In this document: positions 1 to 11,036 of the stretch, one piece after another | Numbering within the stretch: the first letter of the stretch is position 1 | How the letters are laid out: every line of letters begins with the position of its first letter | From: Rhineura floridana | Taxonomy: Eukaryota > Chordata > Lepidosauria > Squamata > Rhineuridae | Length of the DNA: 64,000 nucleotides | Assembly: GCF_030035675.1 (NCBI RefSeq) | Contig: NC_084482.1 | Location: forward strand, 73,135,120-73,199,119 | Direction: 5' to 3' | The notes under the pieces: generated by a model | Seen by the model: the letters and a program-made list of their open reading frames with translations, nothing else | Told to the model about the DNA's origin: nothing | Databases searched by the model: none | Position numbers and translations under genes: made by a program

Positions 1-339
1 CGCTTTCAGAAAACAGATCTGGAGACGCTGAAACCAGTTCAACTGCAAATGTATGTCCAGCCTCAGTTTACAAGTGGGCTAGTTCAAGTAGTCTGAGGAA
101 TATTCATGTCAGTAGCATACAGAAGGATAGACCACAGAGTTGCAAATTCTGTTTTCAAGCTTAGGAAGAAAGGAAACCCTCATAGCTCTGCTCTGTCTTC
201 CAAGCTCTGTTTTCCATATGATACATGGCCACAATTTGCACCACACAGAAGCAAGATGGTGTTCAGTGCTCTTTGTGGTTTGAGACAAATAAAGTTCATT
301 TGCCATTAGAAGGACAGGCACAGAGGCTGTGTACACATA

Positions 340-520
340 CACAAACATGAAAAGCTGCCTTGCACTGAGTCAAACTAATGGTCCATCTAAACCCAGTATT
401 GTCATTCTGACTAGCAGTAGCTCTCCAGGCTCAAGCAGAGGTCTTTTCCACTACCTGGTATCAGAAATCTGGAGGTCCCAGGGATCCATGCAAAAGATGT
501 GCTCTGTTGCAGAGTTATGA
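340..520 (-). mobile_element. tRNA-headed squamate SINE (copy A)
   Basis: Reverse-oriented member of the SINE family with a tRNA-like head and a tail ending in a gactcagtgcaaggcagct-like motif on the minus strand. It is degenerate; the same family occurs at 6770-6930, 43140-43330, 44765-44935 and 50235-50400. Copy B is at 24812-24992. Confidence 0.55.
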
Positions 521-1009
521 CCCCTCCCATTCACAGACAAGTTTGGATGGGTGCGGGATCTTTGTTGGTTTGGGTTTTGCATTCCTGTTCCTCAGCAACT
601 TTCTGAATAACAAAAGAGAATCACCTCCTCTTAAAGTATTAAGTTTATTTTCATTATTGTTGTGCCACCAGTCACCACATTACTGCCAAAGGTAAGCACA
701 CAATATTTATTAACGGTGACCCGAGATCTCCTATTTTAAATGTTGTGTTGTTTTAACTGGATTGTTTTATTGAGTATTTTAATTATGGATGTTTACATTT
801 TAATTTTTGTGTAACTGTTTTTAATAATTTGTAAGCTACTTAGAAGCCTATTTTAGCATTAAACGGTTCTAAGTTTAGCAGTTAGTTGACAGGCGGAAAA
901 AAAGTGGAGTCATCACCAAGAGAAGCTGTACTCACCTGCTGAACATACAGCTGTTACATGGACCGCGGGGGGGGGATGTCAACCCCCTTATCCCATAACT
1001 AACATCTGA

Positions 1010-1730
1010 TTCAAATTAAAACCTGCCAAGAGAGTCCCGGCCCTTTGAGCAGCCCTACCTTCTCCACGAGGGTGGCGAGGTGCTCCAGGGATGCGGCGGA
1101 TAGGTCCCCACATAGCAGGTGCCCAGGAGCGGGCGGAGAGCGCAGCGGCCCAGGAGTGAGGCGCAGCAGGAAGACCCCCTTGCCAGAGCGACCGGCGGCA
1201 GGAGCCAGAGCGAGCCCGTCGGCCAGCGTCAACTGGCCTCCTGCGCCCAGAGTGACAACCAAGAGCCGCTTCGCCGGGTCACCGTCGAGAAAGGCTCTCA
1301 GCAGCGGCCGCGCTTCAGGACTCCCCGCGCAACGCGCCCAGCGCTCCCGATCCACCCGTAGGCTGCGGGTCACCCGCTCACTAAGCAGGCGAGCTCGGGG
1401 GTCCGACTCGGGGGCGCTCTCTTCGTCGTGCTCCTGCTCTTCGCCACCCATGCTGTCTGCTGGGCACTTCCACCAGTCAAGTGTTTGGGGCCGAGCCGCT
1501 GTTGCTTGGGAACGGAGGACGCCTCTCCGCCTTTCCTGAGAGGCCCGTGGGTAGGGGGCGAGCTTCAGCTCTGCCTGGGAACGAGGACTTTGCCTACGTC
1601 CTTGTTGTTGGCAGCGGCGCGCACGCATACTCCTTCTTGCAGAAACACTGCGGCGGGATGGGAGACGTTCTGGGAAGTGCTAGTGTGTTCGGCGGGCAAC
1701 ACACTGTAATCTCGCAGTAGCCGCAATACA
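1010..1730 (-). promoter_or_regulatory. DNAH9: CpG-rich promoter duplicate (copy A)
   Basis: Duplicate of the island at 25480-26200, including the X-box-like site at 1501-1513. If the duplication is real, this second ciliary promoter sits downstream of exon 6 in the transcribed direction. Confidence 0.6.
1059..1451 (-). CDS. DNAH9: DNAH9 exon 1' (copy A), displaced duplicate
   Basis: The translation is identical to exon 1 at 25531-25923, from the ATG at 1451-1449 to the phase-0 donor after LVEK. On the minus strand it lies downstream of exon 6, so it is either the first exon of a further DNAH9 copy whose exons 2 onward are left of the window, or an orphan exon and promoter inside the gene. 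The frame is open and the CpG-rich promoter is retained. Confidence 0.85.
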
Positions 1731-1746
1731 CAGGACACTGGTTGTC

Positions 1747-2636
1747 CATTGAGAAAGTTGAGTTGAGAGTTGAGTTGAGTTGAATTTATTGCGGTCACAG
1801 ACCAAAAACAGTAAAACATTGAACACAGTGCATACAGTATACAAAAAATTAAAATACAATACAGATCGGGAAAGCTTAAAACCTTAAAAAGATGTAGTTA
1901 AAATTTTTCTGGTACTAATAATTGCAGCACAATATTTTGCAACAGAATCGGTTATATGTACTACTTGGTCAGCAAGGAGATATTTAACATAAAAAGCTTC
2001 GTTTCTTCCAGGGAGATGAGTGATTAGAGGGCTAATCAACCGAGCTCTAGCTTCTCTATAAAATTGACAATGAAGTAGGACGTGCGTTATTGACTCTATC
2101 TCGCCATCCCCACAGGGACATTTTCTGTCGGAATAGGGTATTTTTTTATATCTGCCTTCTAGAATCGCGGATGGTAAGCAATTTAATCTTGCCAACGTAA
2201 ACGCCTTACGGTATTTGGGCAGAGATAAATTAGCTAAATATGGCATAGCATATTGAGATTTATTATTGTACATATGCTTTTTAACCAGCATCAAATGTTG
2301 CTGGAAATCTGTATCTTTAACTCTTTGAAAAATATGCTCTTTAGCTTTTACAAAACCCATTGATAAAATTAAAGAAATTGAAAATCCCATTTTTACTATT
2401 TTATCAGTGATCATCATTTCCCATGTTGAACGACATTTATCCTGGAGGATGTGGGGAGTCAATCCTACTGGATTGAATATTAGCTTGAGCCATGTATTAA
2501 ATCTAAGGCACCAAACACGGGCTCCTATAAACAATAATCCCGTTTCCAATCTTAGAATAAAACTAGGGACACAAGTGGGAACTGCAAGTATAGACCTAAG
2601 GAAAGTATTTTGAACTGCTTCATGAGGAGCAAACTT
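1747..2636 (-). mobile_element. 5'-truncated non-LTR LINE, C-terminal part (copy A)
   Basis: The open frame 2639-1884 encodes 251 residues of a LINE ORF2 C-terminus: SLPKYRKAFTLARLNCLPSA, then a cysteine/histidine knuckle CPCGDGEIESITHVLLHC. The 3' end (low coordinates) has an AATAAA-like motif and a (TTGAG)-type simple-repeat tail. A 12-bp direct repeat, cattgagaaagt, lies at 1747-1758 and 2637-2648, probably the target-site duplication. The clade is uncertain: the knuckle is seen in several RTE-, Vingi- and R4-like families, and it is not the CR1 or L2 type. Exact duplicate at 26219-27108. Confidence 0.75.
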
Positions 2637-2819
2637 CATTGAGAAAGTGGATAGAGAAACGTTTTTCTCCCGCTCTCATAACACCAGAACTCCTGAACAT
2701 CACTCCTCTGAATTCCATCACCACATACATGCTGATCATAGTATAAGATCCTGCCTTCGGTTTCTGAAAGAGCAACCACAGCACCATCACTACACATAAA
2801 ATGTTATACTCGCCCTATG

Positions 2820-4140
2820 TTAACACTGGGAGAGAAAATTGAACGAGGGGGACGCCTGCGTTGGGGGCCTGCTGCTTATGGGCGGCAGAAGGGATTCTGC
2901 CACGAGGATTCGTGAGCGACAGCTTGGCCATTCAGAAAAGAAGCAGCAGAACTGGGCACCCCCAACTTGGCCGGTTCCCCAGCACGGATAGGGGCGTGGT
3001 GCCGAAGATGGTGGCCGGGACCCTTCGGACACTGCATTGTGGCTGCCAACTCCTCCCGCAGAAACAGCAGAGCCTGGACAGATCCAGAGTCCCGTTTGAA
3101 AAGCGGAGGAGGAGGAAGAAGCAGCTGTTGCCTTTGGCTCAGGTAGATGCAATGGCAGGTGGGCGAGGGAGGCGCACCGGCATTCCCAGGCCTGCTTCTC
3201 CAGCTGGGTGCCCCTCCGGCGCACGCCCTCCCAGGGGCATGGGTGGCTGGCGTTGTGCACGCGCGTGCACGCTCAGCAGGACATTTGGGGGCTCACCAAG
3301 GAGTTACTGCACCAGGTGACACAAACCCTAGTGACGCCACTGTCCCTGCCACCTTGTGCCCCCAGAAAGGGACTCTCCTCCACCCCGCACCCTTTTTACC
3401 CCCTCCACGACAGCTCATCCCTGCTCCAGATTAGCTCCCCGCCCCGCGGCAGTTGGTAATAAGCCTGGCCTCAGCCCGAGCGTGAGAGACGTGGAGGAGC
3501 CTGGCGGCGACCCCGCCCTCTGGCAGCTGCCTCTTCTCCCCCGACTGGGCCTCTGCAAGGTTTTGTTTGCTCAGGCTGGGCGCCGCAAGGGTGGAGCCGC
3601 CCCTGCGAGAGAGTGAGGCCTTTCATTCGAGCAGGGATGAGCTGTCGTGGAGGCGGTAAAAAGGGTGCGGGGTGGAGGAGAGCCCCTTTCTGGGGGCACA
3701 AGGCGGCAGGGGCAGAGCAAATAGAGGGAGGGAGGGCTGCTGTGTGGAGTGACAAGAGCGTCCCTTAGGCGAGGAGATGTGGGGAGGGGAAGGCAGGGAG
3801 CCACCAGGGGCTCTCATCTTCACGGCCGCGCCTCCGGTTTCCACCTTGGAGAGGTCACTTCTCTCTCCATGGACAGCCCCTCCCTCCAAGGTACCGCGGG
3901 CCTTTGGTGCTCCGCGCTGGCCTGGCGAGCACGCGACCGTTCATTTCCAGCTCTGGCCAGAATCTCCCCGGGGGCGGCAGGGTGGCCTCTTTGGATCTGG
4001 CGAGGAGGACTTTGCCTCGCCGGCTGTTGTTTGACGGTGGCCACGGGGGGGGGGGGCTCGGGGTGTCACCCCCGTCTCGGGGTGTCACCCGGTGCGGCCC
4101 ACACCTGCCGCACTGCCCTAGTGACACCCCTGGTTAACAG
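2820..4140. other. GC-rich block of unknown nature with hAT-like ends and an inverted repeat
   Basis: This 1.3-kb GC-rich, CpG-containing segment has open frames on both strands, none resembling a known protein. It contains an inverted repeat (3345-3426 and 3629-3713). Two 3'-end-like motifs, ccctagtgacgccactg at 3325-3341 and ccctagtgacacccctgg at 4117-4134, are of the kind that ends a hAT-like family elsewhere in the window. An ATG at 3008 in a YY1-like context (AAGATGGTGGCC) opens 45 codons to a possible CAG|GTAGAT donor, with a basic KRRRRKK run. It could be a CpG-island first exon captured in a transposon; I cannot decide. The block is copied at 27292-28614. Confidence 0.4.
3345..3713. 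repeat. Inverted repeat, arms about 83 bp, spacer about 200 bp
   Basis: 3345-3426 and the reverse complement of 3629-3713 match with only a few differences. Both arms contain an agctcatccctgctc end and a cccccagaaagg segment. The duplicate is at 27817-28185. It is predicted to form a strong hairpin. Confidence 0.85.
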
Positions 4141-4399
4141 AAACTCAGTATTTTGCATACAGACAATCAGTTTGCATTTGTCCATGTTTTTTTGTCACGG
4201 GATGGGGAGAATTCCAGTTCATCTAAATGGTCTCAAGTAACCTGGTCTCAAGCTGTGTAGGGCTTTGTACACCAACACCAGCACCTTGTTTTTTAATTCC
4301 TTCATGTATCCTGGCAGCTACAACATCAAAACCACTGAATCCTTGACCGGTGAATCTTTGAACCGGGTTTCAAATATTTTCAATTTCATTTGCAGATGA

Positions 4400-6468
4400 C
4401 CTTCCTGTCCTCTAAGAATCAGCAGAATAATACGCATCTCTCTACAAAAGAGATTCCGACGGTGGGAATAAGGGATGCTAAAAAAGAATTTGAGGAGCAC
4501 ATTGCTAAGAACATAAAAACCAACAACAAAAAATTCTATAAATACATTCAAAGCAGGAGACCATCTAGGGAGGCGATTGGACCCTTGGATGATAAGGGAG
4601 TCAAAGGTGTACTAAAGAACGATAAGGAGATTGCAGAGAAGCTAAATGAATTCTTTGCATCTGTCTTCACAGTGGAAGATATAGGGCAGATCCCTGAACC
4701 TGAACTAACATTTGCAGGAAGGGATTCTGAGGAACTGAGACAAATAGTGGTGACGAGAGAGGAAGTTCTAGGCTTAATGGACAATATAAAAACTGACAAA
4801 TCACCAGGCCCGGATGACATCCACCCGAGAGTTCTCAAAGAACTCAAATGTGAAATTGCTGATCTGCTAACTAAAATATGTAACTTGTCCCTCGGGTCCT
4901 CCTCCGTGCCTGAGGACTGGAAAGTGGCAAATGTAACGCCAATCTTCAAAAAGGGATCCAGAGGGGATCCCGGAAATTACAGGCCAGTTAGCTTAACTTC
5001 TGTCCCTGGAAAACTGGTAGAAAGTATTATTAAAGCTAGATTAACTAAGCACATAGAAGAACAAGCCTGCTGAAGCAGAGCCAGCATGGCTTCTGCAAGG
5101 GAAAGTCCTGTCTCAGTAACCTATTAGAATTCTTTGAGCGTGTCAACAAGCATATAGATAGAGGTGATCCAGTGGACATAGTGTACTTAGACTTTCAAAA
5201 AGCGTTTGACAAGGTACCTCACCAAAGACTTCTGAGGAAGCTTAGCAGTCATGGAATAAGAGGAGAGGTCCTCTTGTGGATAAGGAATTGGTTAAGAAGC
5301 AGAAAGCAGAGAGTAGGAATAAACGGACAGTTCTCCCAATGGAGGGCTGTAGAAAGTGGAGTCCCTCAAGGATCGGTATTGGGACCTGTACTTTTCAACT
5401 TGTTCATTAATGACCTAGAATTAGGAGTGAGCAGTGAAGTGGCCAAGTTTGCTGACGACACTAAATTGTTCAGGGTTGTTAAAACAAAAAGGGATTGCGA
5501 AGAGCTCCAAAAAGACCTCTCCAAACTGAGTGAATGGGCGGAAAAATAGCAAATGCAATTCAATATAAACAAGTGTAAAATTATGCATATTGGAGCAAAA
5601 AATCTGAATTTCACATATACGCTCATGGGGTCTGAACTGGCGGTGACCGACCAGGAGAGAGACCTCGGGGTTGTAGTGGACAGCACGATGAAAATGTCGA
5701 CCCAGTGTGCGGCAGCTGTGAAAAAGGCAAATTCCATGCTAGGGATAATTAGGAAAGGTATTGAAAATAAAACAGCCGATATCATAATGCCGTTGTATAA
5801 ATCTATGGTGCGGCCGCATTTGGAATACTGTGTACAGTTCTGGTCGCCTCATCTCAAAAAGGATATTATACAGTTGGAAAAGATTCAGAAGAGGGCAACC
5901 AGAATGATCAAGGGGATGGAGCGACTCCCTTACGAGGAAAGGTTGCAGCATTTGAGGCTTTTTAGTTTAGAGAAAAGGCGGGTCAGAGGAGACATGATAG
6001 AAGTGTATAAAATTATGCATGGCATTGAGAAAGTGGATAGAGAAAAGGTCTTCTCCCTCTCTCATAATACTAGAACTCGTGGACATTCAAAGAAGCTGAA
6101 TGTTGGAAGATTCAGGACAGACAAAAGGAAGTACTTCTTTACTCAGCGCATAGTTAAACTATGGAATTTGCTCCCACAAGATGCAGTAATGGCCACCAGC
6201 TTGGATGGCTTTAAAAGAAGATTAGACAAATTCATGGAGGACAGGGCTATCGATGGCTACTAGCCATGATGGCTGTGCTCTGCCACCCTAGTCAGAGGCA
6301 GCATGCTTCTGAAAACCAGTTGCCGGAAGCCTCAGGAGGGGAGAGTGTTCTTGCACTCGGGTCCTGCTTGCGGGCTTCCCCCAGGCACCTGGTTGGCCAC
6401 TGTGAGAACAGGATGCTGGACTAGATGGGCCACTGGCCCGATCCAGCAGGCTCTTCTTATGTTCTTAG
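4400..6468 (+). mobile_element. CR1 LINE, 5'-truncated (copy A)
   Basis: Reverse transcriptase of the CR1 clade with full 3' UTR. Open pieces lie at 4390-5073, 5172-5549 and 5553-6263. Visible motifs are SPGPDDIHPRVLKEL, the YLDFQKAFDKVPH region, GVPQGSVLGPVLFNLFINDL, FADDTKLF, and the C-terminal HLEYCVQFWSPHLKKDI. There is one frameshift near 5075-5090 and one in-frame TAG at 5547-5549. The endonuclease domain is absent through 5' truncation. The 3' UTR ends near the cttatgttcttag motif at 6468. Copy B at 28874-30942 has the same two breaks, so they predate the duplication. Confidence 0.9.
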
Positions 6469-6627
6469 TGGAATGCACATCAAACAAATCCTCATTGCAA
6501 CCATCTGCCATCTGGAAACCTATGTCCCCACTGTGGGAGGCTGTGTGGATCCAGAATTGGCCTCCACGGTCACTTATGGACCCACTGTCACCCTTGGGCA
6601 GTGAGGGCTTTGCTATATATGTATATA

Positions 6628-6674
<47 letters not shown>
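6628..6674. repeat. (TA)n microsatellite
   Basis: A pure TA tract of about 45 bp just after the CR1 3' end. It has the same length in copy B at 31102-31148. Confidence 0.95.
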
Positions 6675-6675
<1 letters not shown>

Positions 6676-6769
6676 TAGGAATTGTTGGGCATGTTTCTCT
6701 TGGCCCTGGCTGTTTTTTTTTTTTTTTAGCTTTATGTGATTGGCTCACAGTGGCCAGACTTAGGAAGAT

Positions 6770-6930
6770 AGAAAAATGTCTTATACTGAGCCAGACACAT
6801 TGGTGCATCTATACTGAGCAGCAGCGGCTCTCCAGGGATTCATGCAGGGGTCTCTCCCAGCCCAACCTGGAGATGCCAGGGGTTGCACATGGCACTTTCT
6901 GCATGCTTTTCTACTGAGCTATGGCTCATT
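6770..6930 (-). mobile_element. tRNA-headed squamate SINE in block M1
   Basis: Minus-strand SINE. Its reverse complement has the head agctcagtagaaaagcatgc and, after it, the ctggagagccgctgctgctc motif typical of the family. The same insertion is present in blocks M2 (43140-43330) and M4 (50235-50400). The young copy is at 31244-31404. Confidence 0.65.
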
Positions 6931-6944
6931 CCTCATATCTTCCT

Positions 6945-7110
6945 CCAAATCTCCTAATGATATCTCCCAGCTTCCTATAGATGTAAAATAGTGTTTGAGG
7001 CAGTATAGTGCCCTGTGGCACCCCATAAGCCTCCAAGGGAAATGGGGTCAAGAAACACTCAGCAAATGCTACATTCTGGGATGGTTATCTCTTGTGCATC
7101 AAGCCCAACC
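6945..7110 (-). mobile_element. L2 LINE fragment
   Basis: On the minus strand this reads as the GVPQGT-type region of an L2 reverse transcriptase (CCACAGGGCACTATACTGCC, then a segment like the YMKPLGAVIRRFG region of L2). It is short and degenerate. Related pieces are at 43010-43135 and 50400-50530. Confidence 0.5.
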
Positions 7111-7474
7111 TAAAAACAAAAAAACTTTTATGAAAGGTAATTCACTTGAAATCAAATTGTAGAAGCCATCTTGAGCTTTGCTCACCACACAAACACACAC
7201 ACACACACGTCATCATCGTCGTCTCTCATCTCCACAGCCAGTTCTTCATGTCTATTTTTCTGCTGCCTCCTTGCCCTCCAGCTCTTTTCTCCCTCCACTC
7301 CTGTCCATTTTTAAACAATTGTTTTCTCCACCCGTTTTGCTCTCCACCTCCTCCCTCGTCGCCTCCTAAGCATCCATAGAGCACGAGGGAAGAGCGATGC
7401 TGCACAGAATCTCAATTTGAAGCACAAGCTTTTATCCACAAATTAGAGAAGCAGAAGACTTCCCCTGTTCCCCC

Positions 7475-7625
7475 CCAAGTAACGCCCAAAAGTAACTCTG
7501 GAAATGTTACAGCTCAAAAGTAATGAAGTTACTAGTCGTTCTATTACCAGCAAAATGTAATGACGTTACCATCTCGTTATTCAAAAAAGTAATAAATTAC
7601 AAGTAACTCGTTATTTGTAACTATT
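7475..7625. mobile_element. GTAAC/GTTAC-rich element, probably a DNA-transposon remnant
   Basis: The motifs agtaac and gttac recur about every 15-25 bp on both strands across roughly 150 bp. Block M2 lacks the segment at the matching place, which supports an insertion. The family is not certain. The young copy is at 31947-32097. Confidence 0.4.
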
Positions 7626-7674
7626 TACTTCCAAGCTCTGCTAAAACATAAGAGGACCACAACAGATAATTTTG

Positions 7675-8545
7675 ATGCAGATAGATGAGGTTTATTATAG
7701 GGGGGAGAGGAGTGCAGGGAAGCCTTTCCATGTTGAGCAGCTTCAGAAAGGTGAACAATACATTTTGTGCAGAAGAGTGAAATGACAGATGAATGAGGAG
7801 TAAAATGAGACAAGGCATAAGTACACAGAGAATGACAGCTTCTCAGGAAAGTGGAAGCATCATAAATCTTGCAGACCTCAGGGATATTCAGAGATGCACC
7901 AAAGAATGAGCAGTGAATTTGGAATCCCTTGAATTTTGGACAAAGCGCCTTCAGGTTGCCTTGAAAGAAAGGAAGAAAAAAGCTCCATATCTAAGAGAAT
8001 TGGAGGGAAACCTAAATGAAGCTTTGAGCAGGCAGGTGTAGGTATGAGTGTCAGAGGTGATGAGCAATCATGGATCCAGTCTGCTCGTTTGTCTGACCCA
8101 TACAATCATTTGCTGTGAATACATTTTGTGCAATTCGAGTGCCATTTTGTTCCATTCCTGTGATGATCATGTTCCCATTCAATGAAGGGGCCAGCTCATC
8201 CTGCATGCAGCACAGGGCCTGTCACCAGAGGAGATGTGAGCTTGTACCGGGATTGTAAAGAAATGTTTGGTTGCATTAGCGCTGGCAAATGAATTTCAGA
8301 AAAATGACGAGGAAAGCTAGGGGCTGAGAACCCTCCATACCTCTGGTCAGGGTTTTTGCTCAGGAGGAATGCCACATCCAAAATTGATATGGGGACTCCA
8401 ACAGACAGGGGAGGACGTGGGAATGTTGTGTAGTGATGATAATGAACTACATGAGGTTGAAAACGATAGGGCTGTGACCATGGCTGTGACGGGAGCATGT
8501 CCATCTCTCTGAGGTTGATAGATGACGTTCCAGTCCAGAAAGAAT
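7675..8545 (-). CDS. Candidate terminal exon of an unidentified gene, with 3' UTR
   Basis: A strong acceptor (tccctttcctctcag) ends at 8546. The reading from 8545 is DSFWTGTSSINLREMDMLPS, later HVVHYHHYTTFPRPPLSVGV and RYGGFSAPSFPRHFSEIHLP, to a stop at 8198-8196. It is about 116 residues, rich in proline, histidine and serine. A 500-bp tail follows, then AATAAA at 7696-7691 with a GT-rich stretch just after it. No family is recognised. The related block M2 at 40820-41780 keeps the acceptor region and the AATAAA, but its frame is interrupted, so the family may be decaying. Entry is in phase 1, which fits the donor at 10835. Identical copy at 32147-33017. Confidence 0.4.
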
Positions 8546-8607
8546 CTGAGAGGAAAGGGAGTGGAATCATTGAGGCAGGTGAATATTTCTGTGCACTTGA
8601 ATACTAG

Positions 8608-9020
8608 TTAGCTTATTTATTGTTTATTGATTAAATTCATATCCTGTTCTTCCTCCCAGAAAGGACCCAGGGCAGCAAACCAAAACACTAAATGCACTTT
8701 AAAACATTTTAATATCAAGCAAACAAAACTTTGAAACAGTTTTGTTTTAACAAAACATCTTTAAAAACACATTAAATCCAAACAGCTTTTTTTTTTAAAA
8801 AAACCCCACTAGCTTTCAAAACATCTTAAAAAGCAATTCCAACACAGACGCAAACTGGGATAACGTGTCTATGTAAAAGCCTTTTTGAAAGAGGAAAGTC
8901 TTCAGTAGGCACCGGAAAGGTAACAGAGATGGCACCTGTCTAATATTTAAGGGAAGAGAATTCCAAAGGGTCGGTGTCACGACACTAAAGGTCTGCTCCC
9001 TATGTTGTGCAGAATGGACA
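8608..9020 (-). mobile_element. L2 LINE 3' end
   Basis: Minus-strand L2 tail. The terminal part is the motif that reads on plus as a TTTATT repeat, then atcctgttcttcctcccag and a stretch rich in aaaacatttt. It extends into coding sequence for the C-terminal FLFKKAFT-like end and the segment around 8940-9016. Related tails occur at 46826-46945 and 53505-53745. Copy at 33080-33492. Confidence 0.65.
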
Positions 9021-10060
9021 GCAGTAAGAGGGAAGGCAAGATTATAAAGGAGGAGTGAGCTCTTTGGCGTTCACTGAATAGGGGGTGTTGGGACAGCAAG
9101 GAGGTATATTGGTAAAGCAGAAGAGTCTCTGTTTTCACAGTGGACGAAGTGCACAGAACTGATGCCTACCCCTCATCATGAACTTCTTGCCCCTGGATTA
9201 TGTCATATACTCAGGATAAAACAAATCCATCACACTGTTCCCACAGTAATCATATTCTTACATTTTCATTTCCTATGGCACGGGGGGGGGGGGATGCAGC
9301 ACTAACCTGCCTCACAACACACATGCTCCAATGGTGATTTCTACTCCTCCTCTTTCCATTCATCTTGGGCATGCTTGCTAAATCACTTTTTTCCCTCTGG
9401 TTTTCTTCCTTCCACCTACCCTTTGGCCAGTTCCCTCCCCTCTGACGCCTGCTCTGGAAAACACTATTCTCTGGAAGCCGAGTCAGAAATGACTTTTTGC
9501 AGAACCATTGGCTGTGTCTTCATCCACTGTGGCTAATAATGTGAATCCCATATGGTGTTCATTATAGCACCAAGAACACGGTGACTAAAGTTGCCATGCT
9601 AACCGTCCCTACATTAAACTCAATGGGGCTTACTCCAGGGGTGAATGGGATTCAAATTGCATCTTGAGGCAGTGTAAAAAGCCTCCTGCTTAATATTGGA
9701 AGGGGAGGAAGAGATCAAAGGACTCCGTTTTGTCAGAAAACCCTAATCCCTAAAGAGCACTGAGACAAGGTTCTCAAAGCATGTCTTGCTTTTGCAGAGA
9801 GATTAGGGCTGCCTCTTCATGACAAGTTCCTTTCAAAATGCCTCCTGTATTTTTGGTTGACTCTGTGATGGAAATATGTATATATATGCAGAGATCCTCA
9901 GTGGTCTGAGCTGCATCTGTGCCCGTATGTGTAGTTACGTAAGTAGCAGACTTTTACCCTGCATTTAGACCACTCAGACTTAAGACTTAGCACAATAAGA
10001 AAAGCTGCTTTATTTATAGAAATATAGAGTAGATAGGAAAAGCATACCTAGTTCTAACTA
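9020..10060. other. No gene recognised
   Basis: Non-coding by eye. It contains a G-run near 9285 whose length differs by one between the large copies, and a short palindromic-element piece around 9613-9665 (ctcaatggggcttactcc type). Confidence 0.5.
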
Positions 10061-10834
10061 AATAACTAAGTTGGAGGTGCAATGCCCAAACTTGGGTATT
10101 GCCCTCATGGCTCAGGAGAGAGAGCAAAGTCAAAGATGTCTCCTCTCTGCTCTGACAGTTGAAGAAGAAGACAAAGGAAGGAGGGGCAGGTCAGCTTCCC
10201 TGAGTATATCAGTTTCCAATGGAAGGAAGTTCGGTAGAGCACAGGTAAAGGTAGGCAAGCCTAGCCAGCTGGAGGACCCTAACTCTGTCTTCCTTCTGAA
10301 ACACAAACAAAAGATCCCAAACAGGAGTTGCTCTTGCCCCACTACCAGGAACTCCTTTTTTTTTTGTAGAGCAGAAACAGACTCCTAATACACCACCCTT
10401 TTACCATCAAAGATTTTCCTTTGCTTGTTGTTTGGAAGATGCAGACTGGACCGCCCTGTGCCTGCATAAGGGAAGCTTGCATATCACCTGCAAATATTTC
10501 TAGACTACCTATGCCTACTCAGAAGCAAACCTCATTGAGTTGAATGGAGCTTGATCTAAGTAGGGATGCCCATTGCTAATAATGAAATTGATGCCACTGG
10601 ATCAGGTCAAACACCCCGGCTAAAACAAACTTTTCACACTGTTCCAGTGATCATCATATTCTTCCATTTTCTCGGCTAGTCACACCAAGTTTATGAGAAG
10701 AAACTGAAAATAACCTAGTTTTCTCATTTGCCGCTTCCCAAATTCAGTTTCAAATACCAAAATCCCAAGCAAATATACGCCAGAGTGCCTTCACACTCTC
10801 TCCTTAGAAAGGATTTTTTTTTAAGATAACTTAC

Positions 10835-11036
10835 CAACAGCAGGAAAACGTGAGCCCCAGAAATTGCGGGAAGCCAAAAGACACTGGTGGAAATGACTGA
10901 AATGGTGAGAGCATTTATACTGTTCCCCGACTTCCAAATATTGAGTCAGCACTGTTCTGGGCAAACATTCAGATAATGAAGGTATTAAAATCTTAAAAGC
11001 ACACATTAAATCCAGCCCATGATGAGATTGGGACAA
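10835..11036 (-). CDS. Candidate internal exon joined to the 8545 exon
   Basis: The open frame 11036-10821 on the minus strand ends at a perfect donor, GTTG|GTAAGT, at 10835/10834. In this frame it reads SECLPRTVLTQYLEVGEQYK and LLASRNFWGSRFPAV. It leaves in phase 1, exactly what the acceptor at 8546 needs (G+AT gives D). The upstream boundary is unclear: possible acceptors are tgtttgcccag and ctctcaccatttcag. No family is recognised. Copy at 35308-35509. Confidence 0.28.

Larger units (their letters stand above)
6590..10548 (-). repeat. Older segmental duplication block M1
   Basis: This block matches 40412-43438 in inverted orientation at clearly lower identity than the 15-kb copies. Shared landmarks in order are a palindromic element end at 10505-10548, the 10230-10490 segment, the candidate terminal exon at 7690-8545, L2-derived sequence at 6945-7110, and a tRNA-headed SINE at 6770-6930. 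The SINE and the L2 piece sit at matching places in both blocks, so this was DNA duplication rather than repeated transposition. M1 has an extra L2 tail (8608-9020) and a GTAAC-rich element (7475-7625). The young copy is at 31064-35021. Confidence 0.85.

Noticed and set aside
1045-1720. Plus-strand open frames up to 164 residues across the GC-rich dynein exon (and 25517-26192)
   Set aside because: They are antisense shadows; the minus strand matches the dynein family with correct splice phase.
3749-4240. 163-residue open frame in the GC-rich block
   Set aside because: High GC keeps several frames open at once; the frame changes with a G-run length difference in copy B and no family is visible.
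10071-10388. 105-residue plus-strand frame, also at 34544-34861
   Set aside because: No family, no splice context, and the matching part of block M2 (40482-40755) does not keep this frame.
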